64,000 bases of DNA from Corylus avellana (GCF_901000735.1 NC_081541.1:7867021-7931020); one strand, 5' to 3'. Shown: positions 25,617 through 38,200, counted from the first letter of the stretch. The notes: generated from the sequence alone by a model not told the origin. Numbers and translations are program-made.

Positions 25617-26030
25617 TGATAAAATTCACTTAACTTTCTAAAATTATCACCATATTTTGGGGTGAAATGACGGTTACAATTAGCGGTTAGTGGCTAAAAT
25701 CGCTATCTGCAACCGCCTAAGTGGTTAACCGCTTGGTTAGCAGTTAACCACATCCGAATAACCGTTTTTTTACTAACCGGTTTTTTTTTTTTTTTTGCCG
25801 GTTTTGGGGCTCACTTTAAACAATTTTTCTTTTCCTTTTCATGGTCATTTTAGCATTAAAAATTGCTATATACCAAAATCATTATTGATCACTTTCTACG
25901 AATCTATACAACATATAATACAAATAAAATTACAGCAATTTTTGTAGATCATTACTTCACTTGTAGTCTTATACACAACATACAAATAAATATATATAAT
26001 AAAACTATATATATTATATGAAATATACAA

Positions 26031-26069
<39 letters not shown>

Positions 26070-27159
26070 TTAGCGGTTTCAAAAACTCAATAACCGCTAA
26101 CCGCTTAGGGGTTTTTAATAACTGCTTTCAAAAGCGGTTAGCAATTCTAAATTTTTACCCCTAACCACATTGATAATCATCCTCAAACTATCAATTGCGA
26201 CAATTACCCCTCAAAGTATCCTCTATTCCTCTCCATTTCAAATGGAAATGGATATGAGTCATTTAGTGAAAAATGTGTAAAAATTGAGACAAAATTACTC
26301 TCATCTTTTAAGAGAAAGACAATTATGTCCCGTCATTTTGCCTAAACTGTTCCTCTCCATTTCATTTGAGGATCCGTCCCCCTCCCCCTTCAAATTACCA
26401 AAAATTGACAATATGCACCCAATGCTAGCAAAATAACAAAATTACTCTTATAAAAATTTCAATAAGACAAAAATATTCTATAAATTTAAAAAATAATAAT
26501 AATTTTTTTTTAAGAAAAATTTTAATTTTAAAAAAAATTGAAAAACTATATATATAATTTAAACAATTGAAAAAAAAAAAAAAAAAAAACAATGGGTGGC
26601 AAGGGGCAATAGAGCCACCCCCAAGTGCCAGGGGTGGCCAAGCCACCCCTGGAGGGTGGATCGGCCACCACTGACTCTAATAGGGGTGGTTGAGCCACCC
26701 CCCGTAAACAGCTTGTAGGTAGCTTGGCCACCCCAAAAACTGTTAGGGGGTGACTCGGCCACCCCAAAAAACATCTTGCCACCCCGAAAATGGCTAGGGG
26801 GTGGCCAAGCCACCCTTAGAAACATCTTGGGGGTGACTCGGCCACCCCGGGAAACTGGCTCGGGGGTGGCCGATCCACCCCCTAGTGGGTGGTCGGACCA
26901 TCCCCAGTTACCTAGGGGTGGTCCAGCACCCCTTATGTTTTTTTTTAAAAAAATAATAATTTGCTTTTTCTTTATTTATTTTTCATAAATTTAGTATTTT
27001 TTATCTTTATTTTAATAAGGGTAATTTTGTCATTTTGCTAACATTATGAGACATATTGTCAATTTTTGATAGTTTAGGAGAGACATTATTGTAATTGATA
27101 GTTTAAGGGGGAGATTGTCAATGTGGTGGTAGGTTGAGGAGATTAAGCAGACTTTACCA
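25617..27159. mobile_element. Mutator-like element with GC-rich core, carrying a nested hAT element
   Basis: The ends TGATAAAATTCACTTAA (left) and TGGTAAAGTCTGCTTAA (reversed right) pair. The left arm resumes after the nested hAT as ACATTGATAATCATCCTC, pairing with ACATTGACAATCTCCCCC from the right. The flanks share ttttttaa (8 bases within T runs), compatible with an 8-9-bp target duplication. The core (about 26590-26935) is an array of GGGGTGGC and GCCACCCC units. Without the nested element it would be about 1.03 kb. It has no transposase. Confidence 0.75.
25657..26163. mobile_element. hAT-like element nested in a Mutator-like arm, 507 bp
   Basis: The ends TTGGGGTGAAAT and TAGGGGTAAAAAT (reversed right) are a degenerate hAT-type inverted repeat. 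The flanks accatatt (25649..25656) and accacatt (26164..26171) match at 7 of 8. The subterminal regions hold many AACCGC/GCGGTT motifs, and an (AT)n run lies near 26036-26064. It is related to the element at 30692..31196. Confidence 0.75.
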
Positions 27160-28218
27160 TTTTTTAATCAAATTGGGAATGAGTTATAATGGATCAAAAT
27201 ACCCCAAAAAAAAAAAAAAAATGTGAGCTTCTCAACCACATACCCTAAAACAAAAATAAACATGCACGAAGAACAAACCAAACTCGGTCTCCTTTTAAAT
27301 CCATGATGCTTCGCCGACTTTTACATGAAATCATGCGTCCAAGATTGTTAAGAACTTAAAAATGTATGTTTTAGCTATGGATTTGATTAATGATATAGTT
27401 CACTTGGCATATTATAAAAATTATTTAAATATATGATTGGTTACGGATTCAATTAGTTTTGTAGTTTGCAAAGACAGTTATTTGTGACGATATTTTTTTT
27501 TATAAGATATTATTTTTTAGTAAGAGTAATATTATATTCTCCATCCTTATTCCGTTATTATCTTATCTTACTATGCTGATGTGATATTGTCAATCCATCA
27601 TTAGATTTTTTTTTTTATTATTTCTTTTAATGATAGCTTACCTAAGGGTGGACCATGTTAACATAGTAAGATAATAACGGATATTAATGTAGTATATATC
27701 ATTTCAACAATATTTGTTTAAAGATGGTTTCTTCTTATAATGGTTAAACTTATTTCTTTTGTTGGTAACAAGAACCCTACTAATACAACAGGAAAAATTA
27801 CGGCGGCGAAACAAATGATTACAATACAGCTTATAATCTATTAATTTTGATCAATTATTTCTTTTCAAGCTGCAAAGGAATTATAACATAGGTCGATAAG
27901 AACAAGCTGAAAATGGAAACACAAATTGTAATACACAATGTGCACATCACAACATAGACAGGAGATGTGCATGAAGAAACTTTTTCTATTGAGCTGGAGA
28001 AGCAAACTATCAAAACAAAAATCAATTACCCAGATAGTTTATAATCTAACCAAATAATAGATTCCATTCTTTTGTCCTTCCATACAAATTTCAGCAAGCA
28101 GATCAGGGGTATCCTACAACAATATAATTTCTGAACACATCCTCTATATTCCACAATATTAATTTTGGATGGAAAGAAAAAAAATGGAAAAACATGACTG
28201 TCTACTGAATAGTCCAAG
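27160..28218. other. AT-rich intergenic DNA with a partial inverted repeat
   Basis: Between about 27528 and 27708 an imperfect inverted repeat is visible (CCGTTATTATCTTATCTTAC pairing with a reversed TCCGTTATTATCTTACTATG), probably a degraded MITE that starts GAGTAATATTATA. The rest is AT-rich, and its last part is presumably the 3' UTR of the INO80-subunit gene. Confidence 0.5.
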
Positions 28219-29688
28219 TTACTTGAGAACTACTGCTGCGTTTCTCAGAGCCAGATACCTTTGCACATACTCATTAGGAAGTGACCTTACGAGCTTAAAA
28301 ACCTCAGCATTTGCATAACGGAGATTGGTCCTGGGATCAAAGTAAGGTGCCTGCATAATACACGAGTAATTACTTACTGCACAGAACAAAGAAGGTGATA
28401 TACCAAAGTGAAAAATGAAATTCAGGAACTGATGGATTTCAACATTGGCAATTGCTATTGAGTAATGTTAGGGACCATCTTTTTATTTTCCCAAAGTCGA
28501 TGTGACTTTTAATCACCATTGAATTTAAGATGGATCACTATTGCATTTTGATCTAATGATGATTCTAAAAGCCACATCAATTTTTGGAGGATAAAAAGAT
28601 GGTCCCTAGTATTACTCATTGCTATTAATATGTTCCTACTGTCAATGCATCCGAATAAAGTCTATAGGCAACACAGGTGCTATAATTGTTATTGCCTGTA
28701 GATTAACAAACAACATATAAAGGGCCGGAGGGGTAAGAGCTTAATTTCTAACTGATCCAAGTTAACTCAGCAACCTAAAATGTAGAGTACCAGCTTAGGG
28801 AAAATCAGAATGTGGAAGAACAATAATCCCTAGTCCTACGATTTCTAGCTTTAAAGAAAGACCTAAAACAAAATGGGTGAGGAGGGGCAAGAGGTTCTAC
28901 TCTAATCATTGATTAAAATTAGCGAGAGCTAATAGAATGGAACTGAGTTCGGTAGAAAAAGAAAAAAAATTAACAGCCGGATCCAATCAACCATATAGAT
29001 GAGTAAACCCTTAAACAGTGGGATCTAAATAAATAAGACACCTATAAATCAACACATCTTATCAAGAGAGCCACATACCTCATTTCCTGTTATATCGCAG
29101 ATTTTCTTGCATGGATGCATAGAAGGTGGTGTCTCAATATTAACATCTGAAGAATAGGTGACAACAAGGGGTCAAAGCTCATAAGTGACAACTAGGAGGA
29201 AATCTTCATGCAATGTGTGAATCTACAAAGCTAAATTTTTTTTGTCCTACCTTCATTTTTGTTCAATCTGCTAAACAAATTAACGAATCCCATACTCTTT
29301 CCATCTCTTCTCTGATAAGAAACTCATGCATCATTTAACCCATCACAGGCTTCCCATTTACTTTCAGTCAATCAGTTTAGCAGTTACAATCCACACTCGA
29401 TACATTTTTTACTTCCACTTCACAATATTCTCAAAATTCTTTATGGTAGTTAATAATATGAGTTTGTATCTGTACATAGAAGAAAGTTGATAAAAGGGGT
29501 TCTAAGTACTTACAATTGGGTTCATCAGGAGGGTAATTCTGGTAATTCTCGGCCTGAAGGATCTGCTTGAGATGTTTCCAGTGCCTGCCTCTGGATTGGC
29601 CTTTCGGGTACTTCTCGTACATTTGAATTCGCTTGAAACTGAGGTGAGTTGGCAACACAAGCTCTGCGTTCACCACTTCCGGCTCCAT
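28219..29688 (-). CDS. INO80 chromatin-remodelling complex subunit, IES6/INO80C-like
   Basis: Three exons on the minus strand, 29514..29688, 29079..29146 and 28219..28350, join in frame into 124 residues. The protein starts [13 protein letters not shown], contains [20 protein letters not shown] and [20 protein letters not shown], and ends with the YL1 C-terminal domain: [40 protein letters not shown], then [14 protein letters not shown]. It matches the small plant INO80 subunit (At4g38495 type, from memory), homologous to yeast Ies6 and human INO80C, which with Arp5 helps the remodeller engage nucleosomes. The usual length is about 120-130 residues, so it is complete. An upstream in-frame ATG (29704..29706) lies across the probable splice acceptor at 29701-29702 and is not used. 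A MITE sits in intron 2. Confidence 0.93.
28460..28617. mobile_element. Mutator-type MITE in intron, 158 bp
   Basis: A perfect 9-bp duplication attgctatt flanks it (28451..28459 and 28618..28626). The ends are GAGTAATGTTAGGGACCATC and, reversed, GAGTAATACTAGGGACCATC. It belongs with the elements at 50058..50227 and 57509..57655, which share GAGTAAT-type ends and about the same size. It lies in intron 2 of the INO80-subunit gene. Confidence 0.85.
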
Positions 29689-29824
29689 CTTCCTCTTCTT
29701 CTGCATATAAACCAAACCGAACCACACAAATAAATTTCCATATGAAAATAGAATAAGCAAAGTTTATTATTTGAAAGAATAGCAAAATTATTCTGTAACA
29801 TTTGTTTGTGCAAAGTAGACACAC

Positions 29825-29880
29825 CTAAGAAACCCTAACCATTAGGGGAAAACGGGAAGTGAGGAAGTGAGACAGGAAGA
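29825..29880 (-). promoter_or_regulatory. Probable native 5'-UTR exon of the INO80-subunit gene, with telo box
   Basis: A donor CTTAG|GTGTGTC at 29824/29825 and an acceptor TATATGCAG at 29701 would remove a 124-base intron just before the coding exon. The exon contains TTAGGGTTT (telo box, reverse of AAACCCTAA at 29830..29838). It also holds a 5-codon upstream ORF starting at 29842 whose TAG stop ends exactly at the exon border. The upstream limit is a guess. Confidence 0.5.
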
Positions 29881-29938
29881 CGGGAGATCCCCACTTGATA
29901 CGAAGCATTTCACAGGAATTTTATGCAACAAAAATTAT

Positions 29939-30245
29939 CGAGAAATGGGTGGCGAGGATCGAAATCTCGTACCTGAATCGGAGAAGGCGGGATCGGAGAG
30001 AGGTGGTAGGCTTGCTTTTGGGCTTCGGCTAGGGCAAGGCTTTCCCAAATCCTACGATAATTGGGCCTGGGCCTGGGAGCTAACTTGGTTTATAATGTTA
30101 TTATGAAGTAGTAAAATAAAGAATAGTAATTCGATTTTCATTCTAAAATAAAGAATACAGGATTAAAAAGTAAAATAAAGAAGTCAGAGTAGCCAGTAGG
30201 AGTATTTGAATTCTTTTGGGTGGGCTAAAAACTAATCAAACAAGC
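29939..30245 (-). repeat. Promoter/5'-UTR cassette, copy B (upstream of the INO80-subunit gene)
   Basis: This is the second copy of the segment at 25134..25529, in the same orientation, about 4.8 kb away. It keeps the 5'-UTR exon sequence and the splice donor (CAG|GTACGAGATTTC at 29972/29973). In place of the 107 bases of copy A at 25262..25368, which hold the TATA box and probable start site, it has only 4 bases (30056..30059). Confidence 0.8.
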
Positions 30246-30691
30246 TCTGACAAAAAAAATTTAAAAGAGAAGAATGAGCTATGATATTATTCATCCCAAT
30301 GATTAATGATTAATGATTAATATAAGGGGTTTATAAAGAATCATCTATAAATAATATTAAATATTTTTCATATAAACTTTTTATTTCTTTTTAATGATTT
30401 GATGGGTGGTGTCCTTTAACTTTCTATTTTATTTTATTTTTTATTTTTTTTTTATCAATTTCCAATCACAAATTCACACGTGGTAAAAGGTTGTAAAAAA
30501 ACTATTAAGTCTAATTTAAAAAAAATAAAATTATATATTAAAAATAAAGTAATTCTATAAATTATTTCACTATGCTAACGTGATATTATCAATTAATTTA
30601 TTTTAACAAAGGCTGATCCAAAAGTTATTTGGCACTACTATAGTCTATACTAATATAATGAAATAGTTGTAGGATAAAAGTGTAGTTTATA

Positions 30692-31018
30692 ACTGCAACC
30701 GTCTAGGCGGTTAACGCTTATTTTACCGGCGGTTAATAGTTATTTAATCCAATAATCGGCAGTTTTATAACCATTTATATATATATATATATGAGCTTTT
30801 TAAGTGTTTTGGACCTTAAATTTGCCTATTTTTTGGACTTATTTTAAGGGTTTAAGGCCAAAAAGTTCCCAAAAAAATAAAATAAAATGCACACATGCTT
30901 TTTTTAGGCCAGCCAATGTATTTGAATAAGGCTTAGCCCAAAACATCACATATCACATTATATATTTTACATACATATTCATAAATAGTCCTAATCTATT
31001 AATCCAAATACAAATGAA

Positions 31019-31057
<39 letters not shown>

Positions 31058-31196
31058 GGCGGCCCTACCTCCTAAAACCGCTAACCGCAACCGCCCTAAG
31101 TGGTTAGCGATTTTTAATAACCGCCTACCAAAGGCGTTAGTAGTTAACGGTTAGCGATTAGCGAGGTGATTATAACCGCACCATTTGAGCAGCCCT
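30692..31196. mobile_element. hAT-like element, 505 bp, left end damaged
   Basis: A perfect 8-bp duplication agtttata flanks it (30684..30691 and 31197..31204). The right end, reversed, is AGGGCTGCTCAAATGG; the left lacks this and begins at ACTGCAACCG. Subterminal AACCGC/GCGGTTA motifs and an internal (AT)n run (about 31027-31055) match the nested element at 25657..26163 in design and length. Confidence 0.75.
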
Positions 31197-31204
31197 AGTT
31201 TATA

Positions 31205-32235
31205 GCATTACTAAACCAAAAAAGTGAGGTTGAATAATGTAATGCGGAAAATGCTATAATTTTTACATTTTTTTATCTCACTTTGCTTATGTGGTATTAT
31301 CAACCACCTATTGTTAAACAAAACAAAAAAAAAAAAAAATGATATATAGCTAGGTCAACAAATGAATAAAGCCACTTAGGAACATACGGGGATCTAGTTA
31401 GGATAAGCTCAGCTTAGGAATGGTTTGTTTATTAAATAAATTGAGTTTGAACAAAAATTCATGCTCATTAATTAAAGGAACCGAACTCTTATAATCTTGA
31501 ATAGCTTTATTTTTATTATTTTATAATATTTATTTTATCTTTGTAACGAGAACACATTAATAATTTAAAAAGATAAAAATTGATGTAATAGGTACAATTT
31601 GAATTATTATAATTGTATGTTTTGACATAAATATATGTATGTTTGCGTGTATATGAAAGTTATGTAGATGTGTGTTTATGTTTGTAATGAATGTATATAC
31701 ATATTATAAGATACATATTTTATAAACACGATTAGATCGTTTAAGATTATATTTAATTTATCTGATTACTCAAATAATAATTTGTAACAATAATTAAATA
31801 ACCAATAATAAGTATGAATTTACAGAAGAAAAAAAATCACGACATTTACTTTATATATAAAATGAATAAGTTAATTGTAGTTTGTGAACAAATCTGAACT
31901 CATTCGAAAATAAATAAATAGAACTTAAACAGATTATCTAACTCAATAATAAGTTAAAACTCAACTATTGTTTGAAAGAAATTAAATTAATAGAACTTGA
32001 ACATTCATTACTCGGTTCAACTCGACTAGGCTAATAATATGATACTATTCTGTATATTGGGCCGGGCCATCCACACCCATTGACTTGTTTCGACCCGGCC
32101 TGATTAATCAGTTAACTTCTCCAATAAGAAAAACGCGAGGAACTGAGAGCACACATGCCAGTCTCATATATTGACTAACCGATCACATTTCCATTCTTCA
32201 ACCCAAAATTCCAATTCCAACCCATTTCGACCGCC
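31205..32235. other. AT-rich intergenic DNA upstream of ALIX
   Basis: No gene is visible. The stretch 31380-32040 contains GAGTTTGAAC and GGTTCAACTCGAC motifs in opposite orientations and may be an old hAT-type element. The final 80 bases should hold the ALIX 5' UTR. Confidence 0.5.
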
Positions 32236-35200
32236 ATGGCCGGCTCGGCACCGTCGTCGTCGACCACCAACATAATGCTCGCGATCCTGGAGAAGAAGAC
32301 CACCTCCGTCGACCTATTTCGCCCGCTCCGCAACTTTATCGCCTTCAACTACTCGGAGCGCGAGGCCCAGAACCTCGACGACGACCTCCAAACCCTCAAG
32401 CAGCTCCGCTCCGACGTCGAGCGCCAATCCGACCCCACCCCCACCGCCCGACGCGACCTCCTCCAGAGCTACTTCAAGGCGCTCTGCCTCGTGGAGACCC
32501 GCTTCCCAATCTCCCCGGACAAGGACCACATCAACACCGTCACTTTCACCTGGCATGACGCCTTCAAGCACAAGCAGAAGGCCTCCCAGCAGAACATTCA
32601 CCTCGAGAAGGCCGCCGTGCTCTTCAATCTGGGCGCCGTGTACAGCCAGATCGGGCTCTCGTACGACCGGGCCACGGTCGAAGGGCGGAGGCTGGCTTCG
32701 CACGCGTTTATTGGGGCGGCGGGGGCGTTTGCGTTCTTGAGAGATAACGCGGCGACCAAGGCGTCGATTGGGAGCTCGACGACCGTGGACATCTCCGTGG
32801 AGTGCGCCGGGATGCTCGAGCGGCTCATGCTGGCGCAGGCGCAGGAGTGCGTCTTCGAGAACACCATCGCCAAAGGGAGCACCCCGGGGGTCTGCGCCAA
32901 GATCTCCAGGCAGGTCTGTTTGTGTACAAGTTTCTCTGGTAACCAATGAATGAGTTTGTGCTTTGCTTTCATCACTGATAAGAGTGATCAAGTTTAATCA
33001 AATAGATGAAATTGTAGCTTAGAAAAAAAAAAAAAAAGGAGAAGATGAAATTGTGAATTTGCTGTTTTAAGAAGTGGGGAACTGGTAAATATTGCACAAG
33101 TGAATATGTGCTGCTAACTTTGTGAAAATAGTCAATTTTAGTTGGTTTTAACGAGATATTATTTGGGATTCTGGTATATTTTTGTAACCCACAATTGGTA
33201 TGTGGGGTTTGCTCTGTGATTGATAGAGTGTTTGTTCTAAGTTGCTTTGAGATATGGATGTAATTACAGGTTGGGATGTACTATGAAGAAGCTTTGGCGG
33301 CCCTGAATGTTGCACCTCTGAACCAGCATTTCGACAAGGCCTGGATATCCCATGTGCAACTAAAGGCGGCTCTGTTTTATGCTGAAGCTTCCTATAGGTA
33401 CGGTTTAGAGCTGCATGAGAAAGAAGAGATTGCAGAGGAAATTGCACGGTTGAGGAGTGGGGTTAGTGCTTTAACCGAGGTAAAGAAATCCTCAAAGGGT
33501 GCTGCAGCGCAACTTCTAGATGCAATTAACAAGTTAGAGGCCAATCTTAACCGGAACCTAGAGAGGGCCATGAAGGAGAATGATAGAGTTTACCTCATGA
33601 GGGTTCCTTCCCCGAGTTCCTTACCACCTCTTCCAGCATTCTCAATGGTTAAGCCGATGGCAATGAATGAGGTATTGGATGCGAGCAAGGAGAAGATGTT
33701 TGCAAGCCTTGTTCCAGACAGCAGTGCCAAGGCTCTTTCCAGGTACACGGAGATGGTGGATGACATTATCAGAACGCAAGCTGAAAAATTGCAACAAGCC
33801 AGTGAGTTGACCCGAGTAAGGCTCAAGGAGATGGACCTACCGGAATCTATTCTTGCCTTAGAAGGGAATTTTACTCTCCCAACAGGTCTTAAAGAAGATG
33901 TGGAGGCGGTACAGATAAGTGGGGCCCCAGCTGGATTGGAAGCAGAGTTACAGCAACTTATGGATTTGAGGAGGGTGAACCAGGAGATGCTGATCCAGAT
34001 AGAGGAGCTCTTGCAGAAAGAGGCAAGAGAAGACGCTCAATTTAGAAGCCAATTTGGAACACGGTGGACTAGACCTCAGTCCAGCACTCTAACAAAGAAC
34101 TTACAGGATAGGTTGAATAGATTTGCAGCTAACTTGAAGCAAGCTGCAGACAGTGATGGCCGGATTGAGCGTTCAGTGAGGGAACATTCAGCATTCATGT
34201 CAATCCTTGATCGCCGTCCGGTATGTTTGTTCAACTGTTTGCATTGTTTATGTTTATTAGTTATCTTCTGTCTTATATCATAAGTCTCAAGTGATGCATC
34301 CATCATGCAATATAGGAAATAGACTATACGGAAAATGCTGGTAACCAGATGTTTAAAGGAATTTCTTGTTTCGACGTTTTTTCCTTTTCCATAGTTTTTT
34401 GGTACGAAATGTGTGGTGCTTAGCAGCTTTTTTCCCTTAAAACAATTTTTTCTTAAGTATTTGGTTTTTCAATTTTCAATTTGTGTAGGACTTGCATAAT
34501 TTTCTAGGAAGTTAGAAATGGAAAGAGCCAAAAAAATTGCTTTCTAAAATATCTCCAAAATTAATTTGTATCCTTACAAGTTTTCATCTTTTCAGGAAAA
34601 ATAGGTGCTCTGGAATAAAATTCTGGATGCCATTTTCCTACTATACAGGACTTCATTTTTTTAAGTTTCTGAGAAGCTGGTATCAAAGAAATGGGTAGAA
34701 AACAGATTTCCTGGAATTTATTTCTTTTTTCTTTTGTTAATGTTTTGTGAAACTAACATGTGTAAAGTTTCTTTCACCTTTTCTCACACTAGTCATAAAA
34801 GCCTTATGTATTGCCCGCTTCTCATGTTTTTTCTGGGTGGTCTTGATAAGATTTCACAAAATACTCCCATTTTTTTAACTATCAAAAAAAAAAAAAAAAA
34901 AAAAAAAAGATTTCACAAAATACTCGCTAGTTATTTGATTTAGATATTTTACTTCAGTTTTCACCCTGTATTTGATTTGTTGTTTAGATATGGCAGATGG
35001 GTTCTGTTTTTTGCACCATGGATTGGCCAGTGTTGTTTTCCTTAGCATATTTTTATTAGTTATGTCCTCTCTATGGTTCAATTTGTTTGTAAATCCCATT
35101 CGGGCACTTTCCTTTATCAGATTGAATCCGTCCTCCCATCTTTAGCAAGGCCAATAATGTCTCTGGATGCCAATGAAGATGCGATTGTGGGTGTCCTGAA

Positions 35201-38200
35201 GCAGAGCTTGGTAAAACCCTTTTCTTCTTTTATTTCCGCGCCAATTTTTTATTTCCTAAATGTTTTCTCAATCTATAATGCTTGTGATTATGATTCTGTG
35301 TATCGCCGGTCCCCCCCTCCCTCTTTCTCTTCTCCCTTTTTACATTATTCATCTTTCCCATTCTCTTTCTACATGCTTAACTTTGTAATGAACGAACATA
35401 AGATTCTAATGCCTACTAGACTGAATATAGAGGACTGCAAGTGATTTTCTGTGCATCTTGTAAGGAATGTATCTTTTCATGCTCTCATTTGCTTAGAGAT
35501 TGGTTTGAAGCTTTAAAGAAGATTATAACAATCTAGTCATATCATACTGGTTGTTTCACATAACTTACATCATAGTTATCATGATATTTATATTGAATAT
35601 ATCTGATTTAAAAATATTTGAAATACTTATTATGAAGTTATATAATGCTAATATTGAATATATTTGTCATACTAAACAATTGGCTTCTTGTTTGGATGTT
35701 ATGGATTAGGAAGGCTTATTACATTTATTTTGTGGTTCAACTGTACTTTTGGCACCATTATTCTAGGATTGGAATTTAAATTTCAATGCTTGGAATTGTG
35801 GAATGATAGCTTTGCCATGAACTCTTAAGTATTTGTAGAAAGATTAAAAAAAAAGAAAGAAAGTGTCTACATGCATGTGGCACGAAAAATGGGTTTTTTT
35901 TTATAAATTTTTTGTTTTTATAAGTAATCCAATTTCATTAATAGTGCAAAGGGGTACAACCCTAGTACACAAGAATTATGCAAGAGAAACTCCTAATGTA
36001 GAGAAAGTGATGAACAAAATCTAAAAAATTAGAAACGAGCAAGCTATTAAACGCTACTATCCGTGTGTAGAGGGTTTGGAACAACATCTTTTTCAACTCT
36101 TAACATTGCAGTCTCACTACCTTCAATGCTCCTTGCATTATGCACTCTCCAAATACACCACGTTAAACACAAAGGAGCCAACCTCAACGTCTCTAAAGCA
36201 TTACGGTTTCCCATTTGTCCTCTTCAACTCAAACATCTCTCTCACCCTTCGAGGCATAACCCAAACAACACCAAACAAATGGAAAAGTGAACTCCATAAT
36301 TTTCTTGCAATCTCACAATGAAGAAGGAGGTGATCAATATATTCCTCAATTTTTCTTGCACATACAACATCAATCTACCACAATAACATTTCTCTTTCTT
36401 AAGTTATCAAAAGTCAAATATTTTCCCTAAAGTCGCCCTCCACTCAAAGAACACCACTCTTGAAGGAAGCCTTAACTTTTCAAATACTCTTTCAAGGAAA
36501 ATGGAACTTATCGGAATGGACAACACATGATAGCGAGACTTCACTTCAAAAACTTTGTTAAGTTACCAAAAGTAAAAAATTTCCCTTTTGGAAGGGATCT
36601 AGCAAATTCTATCCTCACCTCCTTACCTTACTCTTTGAGAATACTACTTAGAGAAAGAAGAGACCACTTCTACCTCCCAATCATGCATTGGTCTTGTAAA
36701 GAAAATATTCCATTGAATATTTTCATTCCAGAACTGCATATGATCCGCCACCTACACATCCTTACAACTTACAATACTAAATAATTCAAGATAAGAAATC
36801 TTCAAGGTCTGTTCCCCACACCATAAATCATACTAAAACGGCACCTTAGATCCATCTCCCACCTCATACCTAACAAATTAGAAAAAACTTCCCACCCCCT
36901 CCTTTTACATTTTCAAACTCCCAGGGTCCACAACCTCCTAAGAACACCAAGCTCCCCTCAAACTATCATTCTTAGTATCCACCTCCGATCTCCGCAAAGC
37001 TTCCCTATCCATAGTATGCTGCCACAACCACTTACCTAGGAGGGCTCAGTTAAATTAAATTATATTTTTTACCCCCAATTGTCAGTGTACAAATTTTCTA
37101 CCACTTTGCTAAATGGAACTTCAACTCATCACCAATTCCACTCCATAGAAAATCCCTCAAAAAAATTTCAAGTCTATTAGCCACTCCTACTGGAGTAGGG
37201 AAGAGAGACAAATAATATGTCGGTAAATTAGAAAGAGTGTTTTTTTTATCAAAGTCAACCTACCTCCCTTAGATTGATTGATAAAGCCACTTTTAGATTG
37301 ATTGATAAAGCCTCTTTTAGCTTGCCAAACGATGTTCCATCGTCTCAATAATGCCATTCCAAATAGTAGAAGCCTTATAAGAGGTTCCCAAAGGAAGACC
37401 CAAATACTTCATCGGCAAAGAAGCCACTCTACACCCAAGAATACTAGTCAAACCCTATACATCACCCACGTTGCCTACATGAACTATCTCTGATTTGGAT
37501 AAATTTATCTTCAGCACCAACACCACTTCAAAACATAAACAGGTGAAAAATTTGTTCACAATTAGCGTCACAAAAGATCAAAGTATCATCTGCAAATAAT
37601 AAATGCGACACTATCATCTCCTCATTATTCCCCGATCCCACCAGAAATCCTGATAGGAATCCGTTGTCCACAGTAACAGACTCTGTCCCAACTTAATGCA
37701 TCTTTAACAACCACAAACACTAAAGGAGACGGTGGGTTTCCTGTCTTAATCCACTCTAGCTACTAAAGAAGCCAAATGGAGAACCATTAATGAGAATCGA
37801 AAACCGCACCGTAGATATGCAATGCTCTATCTAATCTCGCCATCTCTCCCCAAAGCTGCATCTTTTCAACAAATATAACAAAAATTCCCAATTAACATGA
37901 TCATAGGCCTTCTCCAAATCCAATTTACACAACACTCCTGGTTAGTTTACAGAACTTGACTTATCTGCTTCCTCTATCAACTGATCCTTAAAACCTAGAC
38001 CCCGGGGGTTTACGCTAAAAACTTACAAGGTATATTGAGAGGTGGTAACAAGCAAATTAATCAAACTGATATAAAACATTGAGAATTTGAAAATTTTGTA
38101 TAACCTGTAGTACAAAGCATCTTTTCTTGCATTTAAAGACTAAGGCAAAGTGTCCAAGAAAAAAGATCTGTCCATTCTTAAGGTATCTTGCTTTTGTATA

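Noticed and set aside
32314..32991. 225-codon open frame antisense to ALIX exon 1
   Set aside because: It is a shadow of a GC-rich exon whose sense strand carries an unmistakable BRO1 domain.
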